Of a DNA stretch of 7,827 bases, positions 1 to 6,345 are shown in pieces. Positions within the stretch are counted from its first letter, which is position 1. Each line of letters begins with the position of its first letter. The notes under the pieces were generated by a model. That model was not told the DNA's origin. It ran no database searches and saw only the letters and a program-made list of their open reading frames with translations. The DNA comes from Chloroflexota bacterium (lineage in GTDB: Bacteria > Chloroflexota > Dehalococcoidia > SHYB01). The DNA lies in assembly GCA_016200725.1 (NCBI GenBank), contig JACQEE010000239.1:1-7827 (forward strand), read 5' to 3'. A program made the translations under genes and the position numbers.

Positions 1-2
1 TT

Positions 3-1556
3 GGTGTCACTGGCAGTGGCAAGACGGAACTCTATCTCCGCGCCCTCGACATGGCCGTCGCCCAGGGCAAGCGCGGCATCGTGCTGGTGCCGGAGATTGC
101 CCTCACGCCGCAGACCATCGAGCGCTTCTCCAGCCGCTTCCCCGGTCGTGTTGCTGTGCTCCACAGCCGCCTCTCGCCAGGGCAGCAGTTCGACGAGTGG
201 GCCCGCATCCGCGAAGGGCATTTCGACGTCGTCATCGGCCCGCGCGGCGCGCTCTTTGCCCCGCAGCCCGATCTCGGCCTCATCGTGCTCGACGAGGAGC
301 ACGAGTGGACGTACAAGCAACAGGAGCAGCAGCCCTACTACCATGCGCGGGATGCTGCGCTGAAACTCGCCGAGTTAACCGGCGCAACGGTGATTCTCGG
401 CAGCGCGACACCGTCCATCGAGACCTATCACGCCGCGAAGGCTGGCCAGTTCCGGTTGCTCAGCCTGCCCGAGCGTATCGAGTCCGGCGCCAACGGCGCG
501 GTGACGCTGAGCATGCCCACGGTGCAAGTCGTCGACATGCGCGACGAGTTGAAGTCCGGCAACCGCAGCGTCTTCAGCCGCGCGCTCAGTGCCGCAATGC
601 ACACGACTCTCGAACGCCACGAGCAAATCATTCTGTTCCTCAACCGTCGCGGCTCTGCCACCTTCGTACAGTGCCGTGACTGCGGTTACGTGGCGCGCTG
701 CCGCCGCTGCACCTCCGCGCTCGCCTATCACGCTGACAACGTGAACCTGCAGTGCCACGTCTGCAACTGGCACACGCCGCCGCCGAGGCACTGTCCGACT
801 TGCTTTGGCCAGCGCATCCGCTTTATCGGCATGGGCACGCAGCGCCTCGAGCAGGAGGTCGCCCAGGCCTTCCCCGGCGCCGCTCTCTTGCGCTGGGACC
901 GCGACGTGACGCAGGGGCGCGACGCGCACGAGAAGATCCTGCGCCAGTTCCTCGACCACAAGGCCGACATCCTCATCGGCACGCAGATGCTGGCGAAAGG
1001 ACTTCACCTGCCGAAGGTCACGCTCGTCGGCGTCGTCAATGCCGACATCGGTCTCTACCTGCCCGACTTCCGCGCACCCGAGCGCACCTTCCAGATCCTC
1101 TGCCAGGTCGCTGGCCGCTCAGGCCGCAGCGCGGCAGGTGGACGCGTCGTCATCCAGTCCTACGCACCCGACCACTACGCGATCATCGCCGCGGCTGACC
1201 AGGACTACGAGGCCTTCTACGCCCAGGAAATCGAGAAGCGCGGCGAACTCGGCCTGCCGCCGTTCTCCCGCATGGCGCGCCTCGTCTACCACCACACGAA
1301 TGAGGGTCAGGCTCAACGAGAGTGCGAGCGCGTCGCTGGGCTGTTGAGGGAGCGACTCTCGAAGGAAGGGATACCCAACACGAAGATCACCGGCCCTGCC
1401 CCCGCCGCCTATGAACGCATCCGCGGCCGCTACCGCTGGCACATCGTCATCCAGGGCCCCAACCCTACTGCGCTCCTCGACAAGTCCACGGCCAGCGATG
1501 ACATCTACCTGCCGGATGGCTGGACGGTGGACGTGGACCCGGTGCAGTTGCTATGA
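3..1556 (+). CDS. priA: Primosomal protein N' (PriA), replication restart DEAH-type helicase, 5'-truncated
   Basis: PriA is a 3'-to-5' superfamily 2 DNA helicase that recognises stalled forks and D-loops and reloads the replisome. The visible 517 residues begin exactly at the Walker A motif (GVTGSGKTE, bases 3-29), so about 200 or more N-terminal residues, including the 3'-end-binding domain, lie outside the window. Seen in order: the Walker B/DEEH box (291-302), the GSATP motif (399-413), and eight zinc-ligand cysteines in two clusters at bases 672, 681, 699, 708 and 753, 762, 792, 801. Next come helicase motifs V and VI (GTQMLAKG, then QVAGRSGR) and the PriA C-terminal domain ending in DPVQLL. 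All eight cysteines are present, so the zinc-binding region looks intact. It ends four bases before the methyltransferase start, so the two are probably cotranscribed. The promoter is outside the window. Identification is secure. Confidence 0.96.
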   Translation, partial: GVTGSGKTELYLRALDMAVAQGKRGIVLVPEIALTPQTIERFSSRFPGRVAVLHSRLSPGQQFDEWARIREGHFDVVIGPRGALFAPQPDLGLIVLDEEHEWTYKQQEQQPYYHARDAALKLAELTGATVILGSATPSIETYHAAKAGQFRLLSLPERIESGANGAVTLSMPTVQVVDMRDELKSGNRSVFSRALSAAMHTTLERHEQIILFLNRRGSATFVQCRDCGYVARCRRCTSALAYHADNVNLQCHVCNWHTPPPRHCPTCFGQRIRFIGMGTQRLEQEVAQAFPGAALLRWDRDVTQGRDAHEKILRQFLDHKADILIGTQMLAKGLHLPKVTLVGVVNADIGLYLPDFRAPERTFQILCQVAGRSGRSAAGGRVVIQSYAPDHYAIIAAADQDYEAFYAQEIEKRGELGLPPFSRMARLVYHHTNEGQAQRECERVAGLLRERLSKEGIPNTKITGPAPAAYERIRGRYRWHIVIQGPNPTALLDKSTASDDIYLPDGWTVDVDPVQLL

Positions 1557-1560
1557 GGCC

Positions 1561-2334
1561 ATGAGCACTCAGTATTCATTCCGTGATACCGATGTCGCGA
1601 GCAAGCGGCTGCGGCTGCTCGCGCAGGTGTTTGCGCCAGAAATGCGTGCATTCCTTCGGCGAGTTGTACCGGGCCGAACACATCACGCCGTCGATCTTGG
1701 CTGCGGGCCAGGTAGCAGTACTCGCATCTTGATTGAGGCGCTCTACCCAGAGCAAGTGACTGGTCTTGATGCTTCTAAGCCGTTCATCGAACTGGCAAAG
1801 TCCTCAGGCCTGTCGGCAAAGTTCGTATTGCACGACATTACCAAGCCGCCTCTTCCGGTTGAGCCTGCCGACATCATGTTCACGCATTTCGTCTTGACCC
1901 ACCTACCCGACCCCGCGCATGCCCTCCGTGTCTGGGCACGGCACCTTGCGCCCAAGGGGCTGCTGCTTCTCGACGAGGTCGAACACATTCAGATGACGAA
2001 CGAAGTGTTCCGCCGATACCTCGCTATCACGGAGGCACTCGTAAAGCACAACCACGGAAGGCTCTACATTGGCTCCGCCCTGGATGCGATGGATTCAATC
2101 CCTGGCCTGCGCCGTCGCTCTAGCGAAATAGCCTCACTGCCAGTTTCCACTGCCGATGCCGCCTCGATGTTCCGCCTCAACCTCGAAGTCTGGCGAAACG
2201 ACCCGTTCGTGCAGAAGACCTTCGGCAAGAAGAACGTCGCAGTGTTGGCCAAGGAATTGGATGGCCTACGGAAGTCGGGAAGAAAAGACGAGATTGAGTG
2301 GGGGCTACGTCAGATTGTGTACGAGCGTGTCTAA
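1561..2334 (+). CDS. Class I SAM-dependent methyltransferase, substrate unknown
   Basis: This 257-residue protein has a Rossmann-fold methyltransferase core. Motif I is VDLGCGPGSST (residues 44-54), with the acidic residue binding the SAM ribose in GLDAS about 25 residues later. A THLPDP segment and the LAPKGLLLLDEVE strand follow, as in methyltransferase families 11/25. No signal peptide or membrane segment is visible, so it is probably cytosolic. The C-terminal third is helical-looking and presumably shapes the substrate pocket. Proteins of this type are often labelled trans-aconitate or generic small-molecule methyltransferases, but nothing here fixes the substrate. The ATG at 1561 is chosen because it lies four bases after the priA stop. 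Upstream in-frame codons overlap priA, and only a weak GAGG lies just ahead of the start. Third codon positions are visibly richer in A/T than in priA or purF, which may mean it was acquired separately. Confidence 0.88.
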   Translation: MSTQYSFRDTDVASKRLRLLAQVFAPEMRAFLRRVVPGRTHHAVDLGCGPGSSTRILIEALYPEQVTGLDASKPFIELAKSSGLSAKFVLHDITKPPLPVEPADIMFTHFVLTHLPDPAHALRVWARHLAPKGLLLLDEVEHIQMTNEVFRRYLAITEALVKHNHGRLYIGSALDAMDSIPGLRRRSSEIASLPVSTADAASMFRLNLEVWRNDPFVQKTFGKKNVAVLAKELDGLRKSGRKDEIEWGLRQIVYERV

Positions 2335-2336
2335 AT

Positions 2337-2660
2337 CTAGTCCGTAATCCTCGTCGCCACCAGCCCCTGCTTCGTCGATTTGTAGTACACCGTCAGGGGT
2401 TCGAACCCCGCCTTGTGCTCCCGTAGGTGCGCCGCCCGCCACTGCACGGTGTCGACGGTATCGCCTCTGATGAAGGTGTACTGCTTGCCCGACGAGTCCT
2501 GCAAGTCGATCGTCTCCCACTGGATCACGTCGGTGCCGCTTACTGCAGTGACGAGGCCGCGCACCGCATGGGTGTCATCGCCGCCGCAAGCGGTCAACCA
2601 GAACAAAAGAACCACGAGAAGCGCGACTACCGCAAGGCCAGGCTTGAGCCGATTGCTCAT
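2337..2660 (-). CDS. Small predicted lipoprotein with HLREH motif
   Basis: This 107-residue protein starts with a lipoprotein signal: positively charged N-terminus (MSNRLK), a hydrophobic run at residues 8-22, and the lipobox LTAC with the lipidated cysteine at residue 25, followed by GGDD. The mature part is about 80 residues and looks beta-rich. It contains VRGLVTAVSG, a WETIDLQDSSGKQYTF segment, and HLREHKAGFEPLTVYYK. Small proteins with a similar SHLREH-type stretch followed by a VTV-Y strand occur in Chloroflexota and Actinobacteria from memory, without an established function. It would be anchored on the outer face of the cytoplasmic membrane. It lies 13 bases downstream of grpE on the same strand and is probably cotranscribed with it. 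No good Shine-Dalgarno is visible; an AAGG lies about 11-12 bases upstream. Its stop is two bases from the stop of the convergent methyltransferase. Confidence 0.82.
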   Translation of the reverse strand: MSNRLKPGLAVVALLVVLLFWLTACGGDDTHAVRGLVTAVSGTDVIQWETIDLQDSSGKQYTFIRGDTVDTVQWRAAHLREHKAGFEPLTVYYKSTKQGLVATRITD

Positions 2661-2673
2661 CGGGTGAGGTGCC

Positions 2674-3204
2674 TTACTCGGCAGGCTCGCCGTTGCCGAC
2701 CTTCACCATTGCCGGACGTAGCACCCGGTCGCGCAACGTGTAGCCTTTCTGCAACTCGCCCACGACTTTGCCCTCGGGGCCAGGCACCTGCATCATCGCC
2801 TCGTGGAATTTGGGGTCGAACGTCACGCCTGTGCTCTGGATCACGCGTAGCCCCTGCGACTCCAGCGTCGCCGCGAGTTTGCGATAGACAAGTTTGATCC
2901 CCTCGATCCATGTGAGCCCTGCCACGCTGGCGTCAAGCGTGTCCAGGGCCCGCTCGAGGTCGTCCAGCACTGGCAGCAGGCTCGAGACGAGTGTGGCGTT
3001 CGCGTAGGCGCTGGTCTCCTGCCGTTCCTGCTCGGCCCGCTTCTTGTAATTCTCGAAATCCGCCTGGCTGCGCTTCCAACTGTTGAGGTAGCCTTCAGCC
3101 TTGGCGGTCTGCTCTTCGAGCAACCTCTTCGGCGACTCCGAGTCGGCGTCAACGACCTCTTCGGTCTCTGCTTTAGGTTTCCGTTCTCGATGTTCCCGTT
3201 CCAT
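2674..3204 (-). CDS. grpE: GrpE, nucleotide exchange factor of the DnaK (Hsp70) chaperone
   Basis: GrpE releases ADP from DnaK and so drives the Hsp70 folding cycle in the cytosol. The 176-residue length is typical of the family. Residues 1-30 are charged and probably disordered. Residues 30-65 form the long dimerising helix (RSQADFENYKKRAEQER is the usual GrpE core). Residues 74-120 are the helical region (LLPVLDDLERAL, then IEGIKLVYRKL). Residues 129-169 form the C-terminal beta domain that contacts DnaK, including FDPKFHEAMMQV, GELQKGYTLRDRVLRPAMV and KVGNG. The ATG at 3204 is supported by a GGAG ten bases upstream. hrcA, dnaK and dnaJ are not adjacent, unlike in many bacteria, and I see no CIRCE element upstream, so HrcA control is not evident. 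The gene downstream is the small lipoprotein. Confidence 0.96.
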   Translation of the reverse strand: MEREHRERKPKAETEEVVDADSESPKRLLEEQTAKAEGYLNSWKRSQADFENYKKRAEQERQETSAYANATLVSSLLPVLDDLERALDTLDASVAGLTWIEGIKLVYRKLAATLESQGLRVIQSTGVTFDPKFHEAMMQVPGPEGKVVGELQKGYTLRDRVLRPAMVKVGNGEPAE

Positions 3205-3274
3205 GGGGGCTCTGCTCCGGTCTCAGAGTAGCGCCATGGCAAAAACGACGGCGCGAGACAGAACTGATAACTGT

Positions 3275-3303
3275 ATGCTACGAAATCCAACGCCGATGGG
3301 CAA
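3275..3303 (-). promoter_or_regulatory. Candidate sigma70-type promoter for grpE
   Basis: Reading the minus strand in the 173-bp gap between the RNase stop and the grpE start, TTGCCC (3303-3298) and TAGCAT (3280-3275) are separated by exactly 17 bases. Each hexamer matches consensus at four of six positions. It would give a leader of about 65 bases for grpE. The same gap holds a short direct repeat, GTGCCGT twice with one base between (3348-3362). There is no gene here. The call rests on pattern only, and a GC-rich genome yields such matches by chance. Confidence 0.3.
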
Positions 3304-3377
3304 CTTGTTTTCCTCTCGGGTCTTTACAAAAAGATTCAATCTTCGTGGTGCCGTTGTGCCGTGGTGGTTAATCCTTC

Positions 3378-4781
3378 TCATCCCCCTAACTCGAACGTCT
3401 CGCCCAGGCTCGGCACTGCCACTTTGGCCTTCGATACGCCCTGCGCCCACTGCGCGAACGGCATGCTCTGGCTTGGCTCCCCGTGGACGAGAAACAGGTT
3501 GCGGACGCTGCCCTTGAACTGCTGGAAGTACCCCTGCAACTGGCTGCGGCCCGCATGCGCCGACAGTTCCATCATCTTTACGACCAGCGCCTTCCGTTCG
3601 ACGCGCTGACCCGCGATGAAGAACTCGTGCTCGCCTTCGAGCAGCCGACGCCCCAGCGTGCCCTCAGCCTGGTAGCCCACGATCATCACCACGTTCCGTC
3701 GGTCGCCCATGTGATGCGCGAGATGGTGCACGATGCGCCCGTTCTCGCACATCCCGCTTGCCGCAATAATGATCGCCGGTCCGTTGTACTCGTTCAGCAA
3801 CTTCGACTGCTCGACGGTGTGGACGTACCGCAGCATCTTGAAGCCGAAGGGGTCGGCATCGTGGGCCTCCCGGAGCGCCTGCACCATCGCCGGATCCCAG
3901 CATTCCGGATGGCGCCGGAAGACATCGGTTGTTTCGCTCGCTAACGGACTGTCTACGAACACCGGGATGTCCGCGACCTTCCCGGCGTTGTACAGGTTGT
4001 TGAGCATGTAGGTGATCTGCTGCGTTCTGCCGACGGCGAAGGCAGGGATGAGGATTTTGCCGTTCTGCGCCGCCACTCGGTTGATGAGCGCCGCGAAATT
4101 TCCCTCGAGGCGCTTCACCTCGCCGTGTTCGGTGTTGCCGTAGGTCGACTCCATCAGCAGCGTGTCCGCCTGCTCGATCACGTCCCGCTTGCGCACGATG
4201 GGCAGCGAGGCGTGGCCGATGTCGCCGCTGAACACGAGTCGGTGTGCCTGGCCGTTCCGCCGCACGTCGACCTGTACCATCGCGGACCCAAGGATGTGCC
4301 CTGCATCGAAGAATGTCACCGTCACGCCGTCGGCCACCTCGAATGGCTCGCGGTACGGCTTGGCCAGGAAGCGCGACGCCGTCTCCTGCGCGTCGGCCAG
4401 GGTGTACAGCGGCCGCCGCATCTGCGCGCCCACGAGGCCCTCGTGGCGATTGGCGTCCGCGGCGTCCTGCTCCTGGATCTTCGCCGAGTCCCGGAGCATC
4501 ACCTCGGCGAGATCGGCCGTCGCCGGCGTCGCGTAGATGCGGCCACCGAAGCCGTTGTGGATGAGCGAAGGCAGCGCGCCGCTATGGTCGATATGCGCGT
4601 GCGACAGGATGACGGTTTCGATGCCGGTTGCGTCGAAGCCGAGCTGCTCGTTCGTCTCGCCGCCGTGCGACTCCTTGCCCTGCACCAGCCCGCAATCGAG
4701 CAGGATGCGCCGCCCATCTATCTCCAGGACGTGTCGGCTGCCCGTCACCGAGCGCGCCGCACCGCGGAACGTGATGTTCAT
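3378..4781 (-). CDS. Beta-CASP metallo-beta-lactamase ribonuclease (CPSF73-like)
   Basis: This 467-residue protein belongs to the MBL/beta-CASP family of zinc-dependent nucleases that includes archaeal and eukaryal CPSF73 and the bacterial TTHA0252-type RNases. The MBL half holds the metal ligands: HAHIDH (residues 61-66), AGHILGSAM with His162, and SGDIG with Asp187. ESTYG (211-215) follows. The beta-CASP insert then carries FVDSPLA (motif A region, Asp277), ASGMCENGRIVHHL (motif B region, His352/353) and LSAHAG (motif C, His409). Closing MBL residues are in LVHGE (His433). All catalytic positions appear intact. The length fits the family, and no signal peptide or membrane segment is seen, so it should be a cytosolic RNA-processing or RNA-decay enzyme. 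It lacks the C-terminal extension of RNase J and should not be called rnj. The ATG at 4781 follows a GAGG four bases upstream. It is transcribed divergently from purF, and grpE follows 173 bases downstream. Confidence 0.93.
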   Translation of the reverse strand: MNITFRGAARSVTGSRHVLEIDGRRILLDCGLVQGKESHGGETNEQLGFDATGIETVILSHAHIDHSGALPSLIHNGFGGRIYATPATADLAEVMLRDSAKIQEQDAADANRHEGLVGAQMRRPLYTLADAQETASRFLAKPYREPFEVADGVTVTFFDAGHILGSAMVQVDVRRNGQAHRLVFSGDIGHASLPIVRKRDVIEQADTLLMESTYGNTEHGEVKRLEGNFAALINRVAAQNGKILIPAFAVGRTQQITYMLNNLYNAGKVADIPVFVDSPLASETTDVFRRHPECWDPAMVQALREAHDADPFGFKMLRYVHTVEQSKLLNEYNGPAIIIAASGMCENGRIVHHLAHHMGDRRNVVMIVGYQAEGTLGRRLLEGEHEFFIAGQRVERKALVVKMMELSAHAGRSQLQGYFQQFKGSVRNLFLVHGEPSQSMPFAQWAQGVSKAKVAVPSLGETFELGG

Positions 4782-4805
4782 CCGACCTCGTTGCTGAAGG
4801 GACCA

Positions 4806-4835
4806 CTTTCAGAAGGGCCAATCTGCTTCAGAAAG
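4806..4835. repeat. Inverted repeat in the divergent RNase/purF promoter region
   Basis: CTTTCAGAAG (4806-4815) is repeated in inverted orientation as CTTCAGAAAG (4826-4835). The arms match at nine of ten positions around a 10-base spacer, so the half-site centres are about two helical turns apart. It ends 13 bases upstream of the -35 box of the purF promoter. A related direct copy of GAAGGGxCCA also occurs at 4796-4805 against 4812-4820. This arrangement fits an operator for a dimeric regulator, but the regulator is unknown and a chance match is possible. Confidence 0.4.
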
Positions 4836-4848
4836 ACTAGCGCTTGCA

Positions 4849-4877
4849 TTGACCCTCCCGAAGGCCACGACTATACT
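4849..4877 (+). promoter_or_regulatory. Near-consensus sigma70 promoter of the purF operon
   Basis: TTGACC (4849-4854, five of six consensus bases) and TATACT (4872-4877, five of six) are separated by the ideal 17 bases. Transcription would start near 4884, giving a leader of about 50 bases before purF. It is the best promoter in the window, and it sits in the only divergent gap, directly ahead of the purine operon. Confidence 0.8.
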
Positions 4878-4914
4878 ACGTGAGCGATCTCCGGTAGCCG
4901 TTCCCCTTCTCACC

Positions 4915-4929
4915 GCTCCCTGAAGGAGC
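4915..4929 (+). promoter_or_regulatory. purF Shine-Dalgarno inside a short hairpin
   Basis: The ribosome binding site AAGGAG (4923-4928) lies five bases ahead of the TTG start of purF and fixes that start. Its GGAG is also part of the 3' arm of a 5-bp GC-rich inverted repeat, GCTCC (4915-4919) and GGAGC (4925-4929), with the loop CTGAA. The Shine-Dalgarno is certain from sequence. Whether the hairpin forms and reduces translation is inference. Confidence 0.6.
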
Positions 4930-4933
4930 CGGA

Positions 4934-6340
4934 TTGTTCGATAGTCCAAGAGAAGCCTGCGGCGTCTTTGGCGTCTACGCTCCCGGCGAAGACGTGTCTC
5001 GACTTACCTTTTTCGGTATCTACGCCCTTCAGCATCGCGGCCAGGAGAGTGCCGGTATCGCCACCGCCGATGGCCAGCGCATCCGCCTCCACACCAACAT
5101 GGGCCTGGTCTCCCAGGTCTTCGAAGAGCGCGACCTCGAGCGCCTCACCGGCCATGCTGCCATCGGCCACACGCGCTACTCCACGACCGGCTCTAGCAAG
5201 GCGGCGAATGCCCAGCCGCTGATGGCCCGCGGCCCCGACGGCGAGTTGGCCCTCGCCCACAACGGCAACGTCGTCAACGCCCTCGAGTTGCGCGCCGAAC
5301 TGCAGCAGCAGGGCGTCGAGTTCGTGACCACCACGGACTCGGAAGTCATCGCCTGGCTCATCGCGACTGCTCCTGGGAAGAACTGGCAGGAGCGTCTCCA
5401 CTTCGCGATGACGCGTCTGCGTGGCGCCTACAGCCTCACGATCCTCACGAAGGACTCACTCATCGCCGTCCGCGATCCCCTCGGAGTCCGTCCCCTCTCT
5501 CTCGGCCGCCTGAACGGCGGCTGGGTCGTCGCCTCCGAGACCTGTGCCCTCGACCACCTCGGTGCCGCGCTCGAAAGCGATGTGCAGCCCGGTGAGGCAA
5601 TCATCATCAACGCCGATGGCATCACGCGCTTCCAGGCTGTCGAAAGCGAACGCCGCGCCTCCTGCGTCTTTGAGCAGATCTACTTCTCCCGCCCCGACAG
5701 TCGCATGAATGGCCGGCTGGTCTACCAGGCCCGTGAGGCGATGGGAGCCCAACTCGCCATCGAGCATCCTGTCGAGGCCGACCTTGTCACCGGCGTCCCA
5801 GACTCCGCGACCGCCGCTGGTCTTGGCTACGCCCGTAAGTCGGGCATTCCTTACACCGAAGTCCTGCTGAAGAACCGCTACGTTGGTCGTACCTTCATCC
5901 AGCCCGACCAGCGCCTTCGCGACCTCGGTGTGCGCCTCAAGTTCAACCCGCTCACCGAGGTGCTCAAGGGTAAGCGAGTCATCGTTGTGGACGACAGCAT
6001 CGTGCGCGGCACCACGACTCCACACGTGGTGAGCCTGCTCCGCAGGGCGGGTGCCACTGAAGTCCACCTCCGTATCTGCGCTCCACCCATCCAGTGGCCG
6101 TGCCATTTCGGCGTCGATATGGCAACCCGTGGCGAGCTCATCGCCGCGCAGAAGTCCGTCGAGGAGATTCGCAAGTTCGTTGGCGCCGATACTCTCGGCT
6201 ATCTGAGTACAGGTGGTCTAGCGAAGGCCGTCGTCAACGGCCACGCCAACGCCGGCGATTACTGCATGGCCTGCTTCACGGGCAAGTACCCGATTCCCGT
6301 CCAGTTGGAACTCGACAAGTTCGCGCTGGAGATGGTGTAG
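4934..6340 (+). CDS. purF: Amidophosphoribosyltransferase PurF (Fe-S, Bacillus-type)
   Basis: PurF catalyses the committed step of purine synthesis, making 5-phosphoribosylamine from PRPP and glutamine. The 468-residue protein has an N-terminal Ntn glutaminase domain. The nucleophile is Cys9 in EACGVFG, so an eight-residue propeptide should be removed. Other glutaminase motifs seen are LQHRGQESAG (32-41), GHTRYST (78-84) and HNGN (109-112). The C-terminal phosphoribosyltransferase domain holds the PRPP loop VIVVDDSIVRGTT (349-361). Four cysteines at 244, 390, 444 and 447 sit at the positions of the 4Fe-4S ligands of the B. subtilis enzyme, so this is the Fe-S, propeptide-bearing type, in contrast to the E. 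coli type. The start is TTG at 4934, set by AAGGAG five bases upstream. It is the first gene of a plus-strand purine operon, with purM five bases downstream. The gene looks intact. Confidence 0.97.
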   Translation: MFDSPREACGVFGVYAPGEDVSRLTFFGIYALQHRGQESAGIATADGQRIRLHTNMGLVSQVFEERDLERLTGHAAIGHTRYSTTGSSKAANAQPLMARGPDGELALAHNGNVVNALELRAELQQQGVEFVTTTDSEVIAWLIATAPGKNWQERLHFAMTRLRGAYSLTILTKDSLIAVRDPLGVRPLSLGRLNGGWVVASETCALDHLGAALESDVQPGEAIIINADGITRFQAVESERRASCVFEQIYFSRPDSRMNGRLVYQAREAMGAQLAIEHPVEADLVTGVPDSATAAGLGYARKSGIPYTEVLLKNRYVGRTFIQPDQRLRDLGVRLKFNPLTEVLKGKRVIVVDDSIVRGTTTPHVVSLLRRAGATEVHLRICAPPIQWPCHFGVDMATRGELIAAQKSVEEIRKFVGADTLGYLSTGGLAKAVVNGHANAGDYCMACFTGKYPIPVQLELDKFALEMV

Positions 6341-6345
6341 GTCCC

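Noticed and set aside
375..1007. 210-codon open frame on the minus strand opposite priA
   Set aside because: It is antisense to a clearly conserved PriA region, its translation matches no family I know, and long antisense frames are expected at this GC content.
1411..1560. Upstream extension of the methyltransferase frame into priA
   Set aside because: The extra 50 residues overlap the conserved PriA C-terminus in another frame and look like a coding shadow. The ATG at 1561 is the sensible start.
2380..2415. Possible tRNA gene suggested by GGGGTTCGAACCCC
   Set aside because: No D-arm, anticodon arm or acceptor stem can be paired on either strand, and the bases are explained as codons of the lipoprotein.
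3328..3343. Minus-strand AAGATTGAATCTT followed by T residues as a terminator for the RNase gene
   Set aside because: The stem is at most five A/T-rich pairs with a three-base loop, too weak for a convincing intrinsic terminator.
3205..3377. CIRCE (HrcA) operator expected upstream of grpE
   Set aside because: No TTAGCACTC / GAGTGCTAA pair or close variant is present in the gap.
4125..4883. 252-codon plus-strand open frame opposite the RNase gene
   Set aside because: It overlaps the conserved beta-CASP/MBL gene in antisense, has Arg/His/Ala-rich low-information translation, and runs across the divergent promoter region.
5456..6106. 216-codon minus-strand open frame opposite purF
   Set aside because: It is antisense to an intact, well-conserved PurF domain and has no recognisable motif or ribosome site.
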